Source of the DNA: Plazaster borealis
Lineage: Eukaryota; Echinodermata; Asteroidea; Forcipulatida; Labidiasteridae
Assembly: GCA_021014325.1 (NCBI GenBank)
Contig: CM037472.1
Span: forward strand, 2,108,001-2,172,000
Length of the DNA stretch: 64,000 nt
Reading direction: 5' to 3'
Positions 47,010-58,700 of this stretch are shown in pieces (the stretch's first letter is position 1; each line of letters starts with the position of its first letter). A program made the translations under genes and the position numbers. The notes beneath the pieces are model-generated. The model was not told the DNA's origin. It saw only the letters and a program-made list of their open reading frames with translations, and searched no databases.

Positions 47010-47890
47010 TAAATCATTATCCTTGATTTATTCACATATAGCCCTTGACTGTAATGTAGTTTGATAAGAAGAAATGGGACACATCTCAAAGCTTGTTAAT
47101 TTTACATAACAGTACGTAATTTTGCCTGCCAGGAAATGCTCTGGAATACACAGTGTCACTCTGTTTATAAATGTAGATGACATGATCGATAGCCAGTTGT
47201 GCCTAGTACCTAAAAAGCCAATCTCCCATATACGATGCCGGTAAATTTACACAAGTCACGTACAGCATGGTTGGTTAGGATATAATAATGATATCATAAT
47301 AATACGAGGCATTTATATATAGCGCATAATGCAGAAGCCTGCATGTGCAACACAAAGCATATGAAATTTATGAAGCAATTTGCAACAAAAATGTACATTC
47401 AAACAAGTGAGTTTTTAAAATTCCCCTCGAAAATCACAACATAGTCAGCGTGGCAAATATGACCATGTAAGTCATTCCATTAATTAAAAAATAAAAATAC
47501 ATTTGAAAATGTGAAAACGACATTTGATAACATTTGTTTGGATAAAAGGATCATTGCTGACCTATAGTTGATCACTGGCCAAAATCTGTGTACAACCCCA
47601 ACGAAGCTCGAGCCAATGAAGCATTGGACCAAGTTAGATTGCATTCAGCTAAAGAAGAAACATTTTGTAAATATTTATTGAATGACCACTACTGACCATC
47701 AGGTGCCCGTTGACCGAATGTGTATGACCAACCCTAGATAGGGCAGGTGTCAAGGTTTAATTTGACCAAGTTTGTTTAAAGTTGACCGAATAGTTTAGCC
47801 CTTTTCATTTTGATCGCGTGACCGTTTGACAGAAAGAAAGAAGAAAGGGGAGGGGAGAATTGTAGCATTATATCTTTGATAGGCGCACTA
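47010..47890. repeat. Segmental duplication block, copy 2
   Basis: Colinear with 42370-43335, ending in a T1-type downstream module (from about 47745) that continues into exon 2 of receptor G. It indicates that the DNA between scrap I and gene G arose by duplication with the receptor unit. Confidence 0.65.
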
Positions 47891-48284
47891 ATACTCCGGA
47901 GCGAAATTTCCATCTGTATAAATCCAGCCATGATCGTGTGAAAAAATACCCGCGTTTCACAGTTTTTACAGTGTTCCATAAGAGTTCGTCCGGAGAGACC
48001 ATAAAGCAAATTTATAGCACGTCTCAAATAACGTAATTTGAAGACTTGTTGACATTGCATATAACATTTAAACTATGTTATTCGTCACGACGAATAATGT
48101 GAATAAACAACTTGAGAAGATTATTTGTAAGCTACACTAGCGGTGATTTTGTCAAGTGTTGAAACATCAGGAATAGACTGGTTGGTGCTTTCTAAGAGTT
48201 GTCTGGTGCCATGTTCTTCGGTTGTAAAACATGAACGGCACAAACATTGTTTTTGCGAGAGAAGTCGTTCTCTGCTTCTTCTTT

Positions 48285-51200
48285 TTAGGCAGCAGAGACG
48301 GTCATGGACACAGTGCCGGTCGCTACGCTGTCAACCACCTGGTTCGAATCCCGCTGTCTACAGAACAGCTCCCTTATCCCTTTACGGAACGGCTTGTTGG
48401 TCATGGTGTAAATGACTGGATTCACACAGGAATTACCCACGGCTAAGATGATAACGAGACGGTCGAGAGGTTCACCTACAGCCACTGGAACACTAAAATT
48501 GAAGAGCAGGTACCAGACTTGGTTTGGAATCCAACACACACCGAATGTTATGACGCAGGCCAGGAGTGTCTTCACCAGGGTTTGGGAGGCTCGGAGCTGC
48601 CACATCTCACGCTGGTCGCTTGGATTTAAACCCAAAGAGGCTGGAATAAACAGAGAAACCATCAAACAAATTTATAATTGTTGAATGTTGCTCAGAAATA
48701 CAGTGATCATACAAAGTTGTTGCCAATTAACTGTGGGTTTGAATACAACTCGGGACACCCGTGGATTTGTTGTTGTTGCAGGTCCGGGGAAGTTATCATT
48801 TAAAGAGCTACTTGAACGAGAGCAAAGAAGAAGTAATATTTGCTGAAATTTATGTACAAGTGCTCAATGAATACAGACAGTTCACATCCTATACACATTT
48901 TTAATAAACAAAAAAAAAAAAAAATTTGACCACGACTCAACGTTGCTTTCGTCGAGTTTCGCGAAAAGCCCCGTGACGTCATCAATCTCGGATGAATTCG
49001 TGTGGCGTCATGTGTGGGAGTGGTGTTTTATACCACTGTGCAGTATGTACGCATTGCAATGGAAAGATCACTATTCTTAGGCAACCTCGACAAGAAAAGC
49101 CTCTAAAATGTAAGGTAGCAGAGGGATTTGTTATTTACGAAGAAATGCTGGTAATATTGTTAGCAAAGAGGGGAGCTCTCCCGAGGAGATAAGGGACAAG
49201 TTCGTCTCTCACTCCACCGTTTTGAGCCGCTTGCTGTGGCAGTGGTGTTGTACTGGTACCCAACAATGAAGCTGGCAACAACGAGAGCGATTCGAGATCA
49301 ACTGCATGCCTAATAGTAATACAGCATAGCAAGTAGTCTCGTCTCTTCAGTTATGGAGTTACTAAGCAAATGGAATCACTTCACGATTGCTTATCGTTAT
49401 GCTTTGGCACACGTATGGGCGTTCAGCTACACGTTGACACACTGCATGAAGAGCATTAATGAATTGTATGTAATAATAACTAGTTCTTATAATAGCGCAT
49501 TTAACAATAACGTCTCAACGCGCTTTTCATGTATAGTATGTTTAGTAGGTTTGATGTGTAGATTAGTCTGATTTTATATTAAAAGTATAGCTACATGCAT
49601 TACGGCAGTCCGTTTCAATTCACAAGCCTAATTGTCTGCTGATTTATTTTTTATTTTGTTCGGCTAGTGTCACGTGTTATGAATGGGTAGTAGTAGGCCC
49701 ACTGTGAGTATTTTCAGTATCAGATGAAAATAATCACAGTATTCATAGTATGATGAAGTCTATAGTCATAACACATGACCCTATAGCCTATCAGATACGT
49801 TACACGTATCAATAGAAAGGCATTTTTAATCAGTTTGTTTTGGTAGTAAACTATACAAACAATTGATTGATGTTGATAAGTAATTAACATGTAGATTCCG
49901 ATGCATTTCCAACAGGTGAGAGGTGCGAGGTTTGTCAATAATTTAAAATAAAACTTGTAAAAATAAAAAAAAATGTAATACAATTTTTTTCAAATCTAAG
50001 CATTGATTCCATTTATTTAATTCTCCTGATGTTGACCTACAAATGTGAGGATTTTAAAACTGTCGTTCTAAACTTGATGTGTACTGTGCCTGCCTTAGAA
50101 ACACACTGGTTGCAATCTTGGGCTTTACTGTCTTCAGTATTGTCAAATGAGACTTGCTTCGAATATAGGTATGGCTTTAAGTAAAAAGGGTGGGGTTTTT
50201 TAATAAATAAAAAAGCTTTAGTGTGTACAGGTTGTTTTACAGGAGAGACAGCTGGGCTGGGACAAATCATACCTACCAGTCATTCTATTTTGTGAAATGT
50301 TCGCTGCAAATTATTATTTTTTGGTCAGCTCGAACTGGATTGAGTCTTGTCAACGATCGAAACGATCCCATTCCCTGCATCAGAAATCAGGGAAATGTGC
50401 CTCCGCGGATTCTGCTTTATTCCTCGAACATCCACCAACGCCACAGAATGCTGGCATATTATTCCAGCCCCCGAGAAACTTTTTAAAAACGATTTAATTA
50501 GCAAATATCTTTCGAAAACTGTCGAATCCCCATCCCAAAACAACGGTGTCCTATTTGTTCACGAGAAGCTAACTCCCAGACGTGACGTCATATTATGCGC
50601 TGGTAAACGCGGGTGACGTTGCTTTGTGTTGATTTTGTGTCGGGAACCATAGACGCGCGCCGCCAAAGGCAGAAGTGTTTCTAGTTTTTTAAAACCTTGA
50701 GGTTGGAGCCTAATTTTAAGATCGATAATTACAAAAACCCAGAAGTGTAAACACATCAAAAACACATTTAAATGATAAACAAACACATCATAAACAAGTT
50801 TAATAGCATTCCCATTAAACAAATTTCATTCAAGTAACTGTCTAACTAAAGCGCAAACCCAAGCCAATTGAAATGTCAGAAAAAGAAAATGTTCTCATAA
50901 TTCTACTTTTAAAATCATATGCTATTATGCAGTACTTTTAGATAAATTTTGTTGAGAATAAATCTCGAAAATTAACTAGAATTTAAGTGTTTGTGGCGTT
51001 ACAAGAGATGAAATGATTCATGGTTTAGGAAATAAGGTTCATAAATCATGATTCAAGATTCTTGATTCATTATTCTTGATTGTGAATTCATAGTTATGTA
51101 TGATTAGATATTTAAAGAGGTCAAAGGGTCAGTTAAGGCAACTTTGTCCAAAGTCCCCTTCATGTTGATTGAAGACCTAAATATGTCGAACTATAGGGAT

Positions 51201-52028
51201 TGGAAATAGGCCATTAACATTGGTCAGCTGGGGACACCGTGAGACGTGCTTCCATTGCTCGTCATCCCGTTTCTCTTCATACTTAATATGATATTAGAAC
51301 ACAATAACTTATAACTAACCTGTTCGAGCAGTTAGCATCTTCACTTGTCTGTTCAGCTTCGAGATAACTTTCAGTTGCGCAAAAATCATTACAATGAATG
51401 GAGCGAGGAAGTTGACTGTGAAAGTGTACAAACCAAAAGCCGCCTGAGCTCCTCGGTTAGGCCAGCCTTTAAAATGACATCCTTCTACTTCATCTTCTTT
51501 GTACACAAAAAACTTGTCGAGTTTTGTAATAAATGCAAACATCCAACAAGCAGCAATGACCATGTATTTATTTCGTTTCGAGAACACCGTCTTGTATTTG
51601 TGTGGGTAAACTATGGCTACATACCGCTCCAAATTGACCGCGGTCAAACCCAAGACTGACGCCATCGTGAAGAACCAAAACAGGAACCCGGAAGTGTAAA
51701 CTCGACACCAAACCTCACCAAAGAACCCGGGGTTCGGAGTAGAGCTGGGTCTAGATGCTAGGAAATATGGGATGACCAGAACACAGACCATGAAATCTAC
51801 AATGGAGAGATGCACTAAGAAATCACTGGTGTTAGACCGCAGGGACGGCACACGGCGGAGTACGATGACAACCAGTAAGTTACCAGTGATACCAACCACG
51901 CCGATTATGCAGTAGAGAGCTAAGATGAGTTTGTTGAAAGCATCGCTGTCTCTCGTCGTTGAGTCTCCATCACCCGGTGTTTCTTCAATACTTGGGATTG
52001 ATGCTTCAGAAAGGTTTAACTGCTCCAT
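48285..52028 (-). CDS. Rhodopsin-class GPCR, copy G (intact, 2 exons)
   Basis: A 354-residue receptor joined from 51320-52028 and 48285-48640, intron 2679 bp, phase 1, donor CAG|GTTAGT and acceptor TTCCAG. Start ATG 52026-52028 (MEQLNLSEAS). All class A landmarks are present: GITGNLLVVIV, LSIVD, WCRVY with the ECL2 Cys (EGCHFKGW), NLERYVAIVYP, CWMFAF, APFIVM, CWIPNQVWYLLF, NPVIY and ELFCRQ. The ECL1 glycosylation triplet NST of other copies reads SST here. The TM4/ECL2 edge is KLDKFFVYKEDEVEGCH and ECL3 is PVAVGEPLDRL, the most distinct of the set. It pairs a P2 upstream flank (with the best exon-like block at 53967) with a T1 tail (SMTVSAA). Ligand unknown. Confidence 0.88.
48786..51118. other. 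Intron of receptor G: no gene inside
   Basis: The intron holds an A-run (48908-48923), GC-richer DNA at 48930-49010 and 50560-50670 (GACGTGACGTCA words), and otherwise AT-rich unique sequence. The frames at about 50220-50620 overlap on both strands and show no family resemblance. Confidence 0.4.
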
Positions 52029-53080
52029 GAAGAACGTTGAGAGTAACTATCTTTTCTGGAGGGCTCTATATCCTTGTTAATTGTATCTCCCTACAATCTG
52101 ATAAAGTAGTGTTACACAAATCAGTTGCAGTTAATTCGTGGTCTAATCAATGAGTTCGTTAATATCAAGCGATAACAACCGTCTCTTGTTTCGCTACTTT
52201 AAGCATTGTTTTCGAATGGTGGACACTGACTGAATATTTTTGTGTAACTGCCGAGGCTTGAGGTATGACCACTCTTTAAAAACAAACCACTGGCAAAAGG
52301 GAATGTTTCAATAAAGACTTTTAGTTTAATACAGAAACCAATTTACCAGTGCAAGGCGATTGTGCCTTGATAATAGTCGGCATAATAGGCTTAACTTTTG
52401 TTCTGAAGTCGTGTTGTCATCTACACCTTACGTGCGTGTTATTGTGAAACCATTTTATCTTCCCCAGGGTCAGTACACATTTCACGAAGACTTTCTCTGC
52501 AACAAAAAGGCTTAATTTGCATCTTATTTGGCAAACAAGGACTGCGGGTAGATCAAAGCTAATTGAAAGGGCCTGACATAAAGCATTTTATAAGACGATA
52601 ATTTCTTTTCTAACGAGAAAACCGAATACCCTTTTTGCCGACATTGATCCACTAATCTGTAATGACCAGGGTTTAAGACCCAAGTGTACTTCCATATTTA
52701 TGAAGAAAAGAGACCTATAGGCTTGTACCTTTAGAGAATTCTTGTATTTCCGGGGAAATTTTGGGCACATCACTTTAACAACTCTTGGGTCAGAATTTAC
52801 TCGAATCCCGGGTCCCAGGGGCCTTTCTTGGAAATTTTGACATAGATTCCGGGTCAACCCCCAGCCTCCCAGACCCGGAACCCGGTAAATATTTAGGTGT
52901 AAAAGTTAGGGTTTTTTAATGCAAATTAGCGTCTTGTCAGCAGTGAAATGCCCTAATATGTTCTAGGGATCGATTTGACAAAGAGCTAAGATTGATCTTA
53001 AGTGCGAACCAATCTTAATTGCTAAGCAAAGTGTGATGTCACAATTACAAATCACTGGGCCTAGGCCTATTTGGTGTAAT

Positions 53081-53415
53081 TAGAACCCACTGTTTGTTTC
53101 AATCATATATAGTTGTAGATATACCATAAAAATAACCTTTACAAATTTCATTTCAAAAGGTTGTAGCGTTTTTTATTTAGATACTGCCGAAAATCAGGAG
53201 CGGTTATGTCCTCGCAGGAAGAATAATCTGGAATACATTATTTGAGAAACGTTACTGCAGTAACGCTTTTCAGATTCAAAATTTTGAGGGATTAAATGAT
53301 ATCTTTGTCCATACTTCGAAGTGAAAAGTTTCTCAAAATGCATTATACTATCCAAAGCTGCTGTACTTCTTACCAAGCGAGTTTTTATTGCCATTAATTA
53401 ATGAATTTTAGTGGC
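53081..53415. mobile_element. MITE of the GTATACGTTTGGTAAT family, decayed
   Basis: Shares TAATTAGAACCCACTGTTTG, ACAAATTTCATTTCAAAAGG, CGGTTATGTCC and CTTACCAAGCGAGTTTTTAT with 57754-58129. The terminal words are lost. The copy E flank (about 31120-31165) lacks it. Confidence 0.55.
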
Positions 53416-53966
53416 TTGTGAAATCGACTCCAGGTCACTCTTCTTCATTATACTGGTTAAGAATGCTACCATTAATACATCAGAAAGATAAAATTATGAC
53501 AATAAACATGTTTCAAATCTGTGTGGGCTGCTACTAAAACTTTCATGGGGCAAGTAACATGCACAGTTTACTAGCCCAGTGGGCTACTTTTATTAGTGCA
53601 AGGTCTGACATAAGACCGGCTCTTAGAAGGTGTCCTAATCATTTGCCAACTAGGCAGTGGCTACGTCCGAAAAGCCGAATTAATGTTCTACAACTCGCTG
53701 TTGCTGACGGCCACTCTTAGCCGAAGTCGCTTAGTTCTCATGCAGCCTAAAGTCCTCCGACTAAGAGGAAAACAGAAAACCATGGTGTGACAGTCATCCT
53801 AGCAGGTTATTGACTGTAAAAACAATTGCTTTTAAATACTCACAATAACGCACAACTATGTGTGTATTACCAAAATTACTCCCATGTTGTGCATCACTGT
53901 CATTCCTATGTATGTTAACTAACAGACTGAAAGTCTTATTTGAACATGTAAATTTTTCATTTTCAG

Positions 53967-54114
53967 TTTTCTGGAATGGGTCAAAGATTTGCAAACGATT
54001 TGCCAGCGTCCTTCTGCCAGGCACACAACGAGGTATTTCTAGAAAGTTTCTTGAAACAAAACACAGAAGAGAGCGACTTCATTTTAACCATGGGCTATTC
54101 CATTCAGAGGCTAG
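53967..54114 (+). CDS. Exon-like block of unknown gene, copy 3 (open)
   Basis: A 148-bp plus-strand block with acceptor TTTTTCATTTTCAG (ending 53966) and donor CTAG|GTGAGTTCC (54115). It is open throughout and reads FSGMGQRFANDLPASFCQAH, then NEVFLESFLKQN, then TEESDFILTMGYSIQRL. I do not recognise it. The protein-like composition, intact splice sites and three paralogous copies suggest a captured exon. No partner exon is visible nearby. Without one it may be a relic, or a first or last exon of a short transcript divergent from receptor G. Confidence 0.35.
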
Positions 54115-54757
54115 GTGAGTTCCAGTATTTTATTGAATCAGATGCGTGCAAACGGAGAAAGGTTGCGACTTGATATATTTATACACGTAAACATGGCATA
54201 AAATATGTGAACGCGGTAGAGTTGGTGAAGAGAATAAAGAGGATTTGATGCGTACAACAAAGAATATCCTTTCTCACTTGGGTAGCAATATTCCGGTCTT
54301 TTTAGATTTCAGACGCCCCCGGAGAAGTCTTCAAAAGTAACATAAAGACACATTGACCTCGTTGTTTTAAATCGCTTACAAGGTTTCTTATTAAGACGAT
54401 GCATCAAGACGATGCATCAAGACGATGCATCAATCGACATATGTATAGGAGGCCCGTGTGCTGAGGGCGAGGCGGGTAAGGGGATTCAAACGCCAATCCC
54501 CGACCCCTGACCTACCCCCACCCGTGTTACTATTTCACAAACAATTCCATCACTTTTATGGTGGATCAGATCGTTCTTTGTAAAAGGTTGACTCGATTAC
54601 CAACTGAAGTTTTGTCAAGACCTGGCAGTATGAACTTTATAATTGGTGAGCTGTCGGTTTGAAAATTTGCAATTCCGTTCAGAATTACCAACTTGCACTT
54701 TATCTCTAACTAAAACTGGGTGTTACATGGTGCATTAAACAACGTAAACCAATGGAA

Positions 54758-54882
54758 GACTTTGGAACGCTAGGTGGCAGCAGACTTACCAGGTAAATTT
54801 CCATTGTTTACGAGCATGCGCACATTACCGAGAACAATGGGTTCACTTGGTAAGTCTGCTGCCTCCTAGCGTCCCAAAAGTC
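54758..54882. mobile_element. Hairpin MITE, 125 bp
   Basis: Left arm GACTTTGGAACGCTAGGTGG plus CAGCAGACTTACCAGGTAA is mirrored by the right arm TTGGTAAGTCTGCTGCCTCC plus TAGCGTCCCAAAAGTC. Only about 30 bp separate the arms. The paralogous site near 28911-28930 (AACCACTTGTAATG) is empty. Confidence 0.7.
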
Positions 54883-54902
54883 CCTCATTGTAATGTATTA
54901 AG

Positions 54903-55103
54903 TATAGACGATGTGACCGCTGACGTCATTCGAAAATCATAACATGATGCGCGCGCATGTGCCGGGCAAAACCTTTGTGTACTGACAGCCAGCTACAAAG
55001 GACAGGCAACGTTACCATGGGTACGCGTCTTCTTGCCCGGCGGAAACATGACTTTTGTCAACAGAGGGCGGTTTGAATGTAAACAGAGGTCACATCGTCT
55101 ATA
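54903..55103. mobile_element. Tc1/mariner-like MITE, copy 2
   Basis: Ends TATAGACGATGTGACC and GGTCACATCGTCTATA are perfect inverted repeats edged by TA. It is the reverse complement of 38793-39004 with a few differences. The paralogous flank of copy E reads AAGATAGTGCG at about 28939-28949 without it, which marks the empty site. Confidence 0.82.
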
Positions 55104-55764
55104 GTGCGTTGGTTGCTCGGAAACGCCCTCAATGTTCAAGAACACTCTTTTCGTAAATAATGTATCACTGCTTTAAACTAATGATGCAAAGATTTGCTTC
55201 ATTTCGTTCAACGTTACTAAGAAATAGACGATCGGCCCGTGCCAGTGTTTTGTTATAAAGACATGCTGAATATCTCAACAATTATTGGCAAACCAATTTC
55301 CGACAATAATCAATAAATAATGAAAGTTCACAAATAAATTACTTTCGGAAATACCAAATTTCGTAGTTTTAACTTCTTATTCTCATAAAAAGAGTAACTT
55401 CACCCCATCTCAAATTAAAACCCACCACTGAAAAATACATTTTAGTTGTGTTTGAACAAAACGATAACGTCTGCTTATCTTTATCTTGAAAATGTACGAC
55501 AATGTTAAAGGCAACCGCAAACACATCAAAAATAAGATAGCCGTCCAACGTTGGCGGCGCGCAACTCATCAAAAAATATTCGCACACGTTGATGGCGAAC
55601 ATTCTTAAGTTTTGCGCAAGCGGGGCGCACCCTAGGTTTTAAGTTTTCTAGTTCGTTGTTCTTTGAAAGTAATACAACATGAATGTATGAACTCTTGTTC
55701 ATGCAATTAAACCATTGTACAGGACACAAAATTAAAAATGGGGTAGCTGCCGTAATGATATGAA

Positions 55765-58700
55765 TTACTCATTGTCCCCAAACTCTTCTCTATGATTTTG
55801 GGCATTGGAGACGGTCTCAGACACAGTGCCGGTCGCTACACCGTCAACCACCTGGTTCGAATCCCGCTGTCTACAAAACAGCTCCCTGATCCCTTTACGG
55901 AACGGCTTGTTGGTCATGGTGTAGATGACTGGATTCACACAGGAATTACCCACGGATAAGATGATAGTGAGACGGTAGATAGGTCCACCTAGAGTCAATG
56001 GAACACCAAAATTGAAGAGCAGGAACCAGACTTGGGTTGGAATCCAGCACACAGCGAAGGTTATGACGCAGGCCAGGAGTGTCTTCACTAGGGTCTGGGA
56101 GGCTCGGAGCTGCCACATCTCACGTTGGTTGATTGGATTTACTCCCAAAGAGGCTGTAAGATAAAGTGAAACCGTTTATTATAATGCAAATTGACGGGCA
56201 CAGACGCATCTCATTCTGCTCTTGAATACTGACGGTCGTGGGTTCGAATCCAACTCGGGATGCATTTGATTTCATTTGCGCAGGATTTTGGGCGAACGGC
56301 TGAGGATACAGTGATTAGTATACATTAAAGGGACACGTTGCCTTCGGGTTGGGCGCTGTTGGGCGCTTTTGGGCTATAACAAGCGTTTGATGTATAATGA
56401 GCACGGTCGGAAAGATGTTTAAAAAGTAGAATATAATTATCCACACAAACGTGCCTTAGAAATGCTTCGCTTTTGCTCACTTTCGCGAAACAAAACGCTC
56501 CGCCATTTATGGGAGTCAAGATTTTGACTCCCATAAATGGCGGACAAATTCTATTGGTCTTATTTCCAGTCGCAGCTGTTGAACTACGACTGAGCAATTA
56601 TTTTATTAAAAATGTTACGATTACCATCTGTTTATTGTATTCCAATAAATATCCAACACCGAGCTGAATCTAGCACAGTATTGGGCCCGATATAGCCAGC
56701 CGGCGATTAGAACACATGCAGTACAGGGAGGTGAACCAAATGTGATAGTTTGTCTCCTCCCTGTACTGCATGTGTTCTAATATTCTGAATATGCGGCTGG
56801 CCGTTCCGCAAATACCTGGCTGGATATTTTGGACCCAATACTGAGCTAGCTTTAGCTCGGTTTACAAGTTGCGAGCGAGTTAGAAAATGAGATTATTACC
56901 CGGTTTTCATCTGACCATAGAGCAAGGAGATCTGACTGGTTTACCAGGCCACTGACTACGGCACTAGCGTAACGACTGTTCGTCGCGCATTTTACCCATT
57001 ACATGGACGGTGGTATTTACGGCTGGAAATACGTATACGTTTCGCGGGGCAGATCTCGGGGTCAGATGGCAATGTTTGGGGTTTTTTAATCACCATTCAC
57101 TAATTATAACACATTAAAGGCATGTTATTGCACGAACAACTCTTAATAAGGATATGGAACACTTCCAAACAGCAAAATTTCTTGAGATTTTAAGGCAACG
57201 TGTTCCTTTAAAGGTATCGTACACGTTTGGTAATGACTCAAAACAAATATTAGCATAAAAACTTACTTGGTAACAAGCAACGGAGAGCTGTTGATAGTAT
57301 AAAACATTGTAGGAAACGACTCCCTCTGAAGCAACGTAGTTTTTGAGAAAGAGGTAATTTCTCACTAAAATAATTAAAACTTCTTGCAAGAAGTTTTTAT
57401 TCCTGTCTGAAAACACACAATTGTACAACAAGGGTGTTTTTCTTTCATCATTTTCTTGCAACTTCGATGACCAATTGAGCCCAAATTTTCACAGGCTTGT
57501 TATTTTATGCATATGTTGGGATACACCAAGTGAGAACACTGGTCTTTGACAATTACCAAACGTGTACGATACCTTTAACTAGATCATTGGGGATTTCGGC
57601 ATACGCATAAATCCCAATATTTTGTTTACGTTATTAAGTTATTTTTGTTCTGCTTTATATGTTCACTTTATATTTAGTTTATCACATCGGGGTAAAGTAT
57701 AGATGATACATGATATTGTACCTGACAACTAAAAGTATAGTCAATAAAACAAGTTAAAGGGATTGTATACGTTTGGTAATTGGAACCCACTGTTTGTTTC
57801 AATCCTATATAGTTGTAGATATCATTAACCTGTGAAAATTTCATTTCAAAAGGTGGTAGCGTTTTTGAGATATTGTCGAAAATCTGCAACTGTTATGTCC
57901 ACGCAGGAAGAATAATCTGCAATTGGAATACACTATCTTGGAATCGTTACTGCAGTAACGCTTCTCAGATTCAAATTTTTGGGGATACAAACTTATATCT
58001 TTTTCCATAACCGCAATACTAGGTGAAAAGTTTCTTAAACTGCATTATACTATCCAAAGCTGTTGTACGTCTTATCAAGTTAGTTTCCATTGCCATTAAT
58101 TTCCAGAGTCATTACCAAACGTATACACTCTTCGTGTAAAAAAAAAACCTTTAAGTCATCATGACGTCATCAGGGATCGAATTGTATAACTTATAATTTA
58201 AAAAAAAATGTACAAATTGTGACCTAGCAGTTTCTTTGTGCAACATAATCAGTGAGTCTTTAAACTCTTTTTTTTCTCCATCGAAACCCAACTGTGATCC
58301 TTTTTACGATCACGTAATCGCTATTTTTTGTTTTATATTGTTCTTCTTAACCAAATTTGTATGCACTGCGTCAAGTAAAAACATGGTATAACAATTGAAC
58401 ACTTTTTGTTCCTTGTCCCCATTAAAGGCAAAGTGTATAACTTTGATTTTTGGAACCGTTTGGTAATTTTAATCCTATGTAAATGTAGACATATATACAA
58501 TAACAATAATCTGTGAAAAATCTGTGCAAACAAAAAATAATAATAATCTGTGAAAATTTCATTTCAAAAGGTGGTAGCCTTTTTGAGATATCGCCAACAA
58601 TCTGGAGCGGTTGTTTACGCAGGAAGAATAATCCGTAGTTGGAATACACAATCTGACAAACGTTTTTTAGATTGATTTTTTTTTAAAAATCCCGTTCACT

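Larger units (their letters stand above)
52029..54550. repeat. Long upstream module type P2, copy G
   Basis: Colinear with 25978-28054 and 30220-31960. It starts GAAGAACGTTGAGAG. It carries a MITE at about 53081-53415 that is absent from the copy E flank, the least damaged exon-like block (53967-54114), and the GC block GGGCGAGGCGGGTAAGGGGA (about 54465). Three tandem copies of CAAGACGATGCAT precede the GC block at about 54400-54432. Confidence 0.6.
54551..55764. repeat. Downstream module type T2, copy H, with two MITE insertions
   Basis: Colinear with 14138-15097 and 28661-29781. Relative to the copy E flank it has gained two elements (54758-54882 and 54903-55103). It ends at the stop codon of receptor H. 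Confidence 0.6.

Noticed and set aside
50347..50616. 90-codon plus-strand frame in the intron of G
   Set aside because: Overlaps equally long frames on both strands, with no splice signals or recognisable motif; GC-rich intron DNA explains it.
56238..56270. B-box-like GTGGGTTCGAATCCAACTCG in receptor introns (also near 18660, 24178, 48735)
   Set aside because: No matching A box or cloverleaf was found. It is simply conserved intron sequence of the duplicated units.
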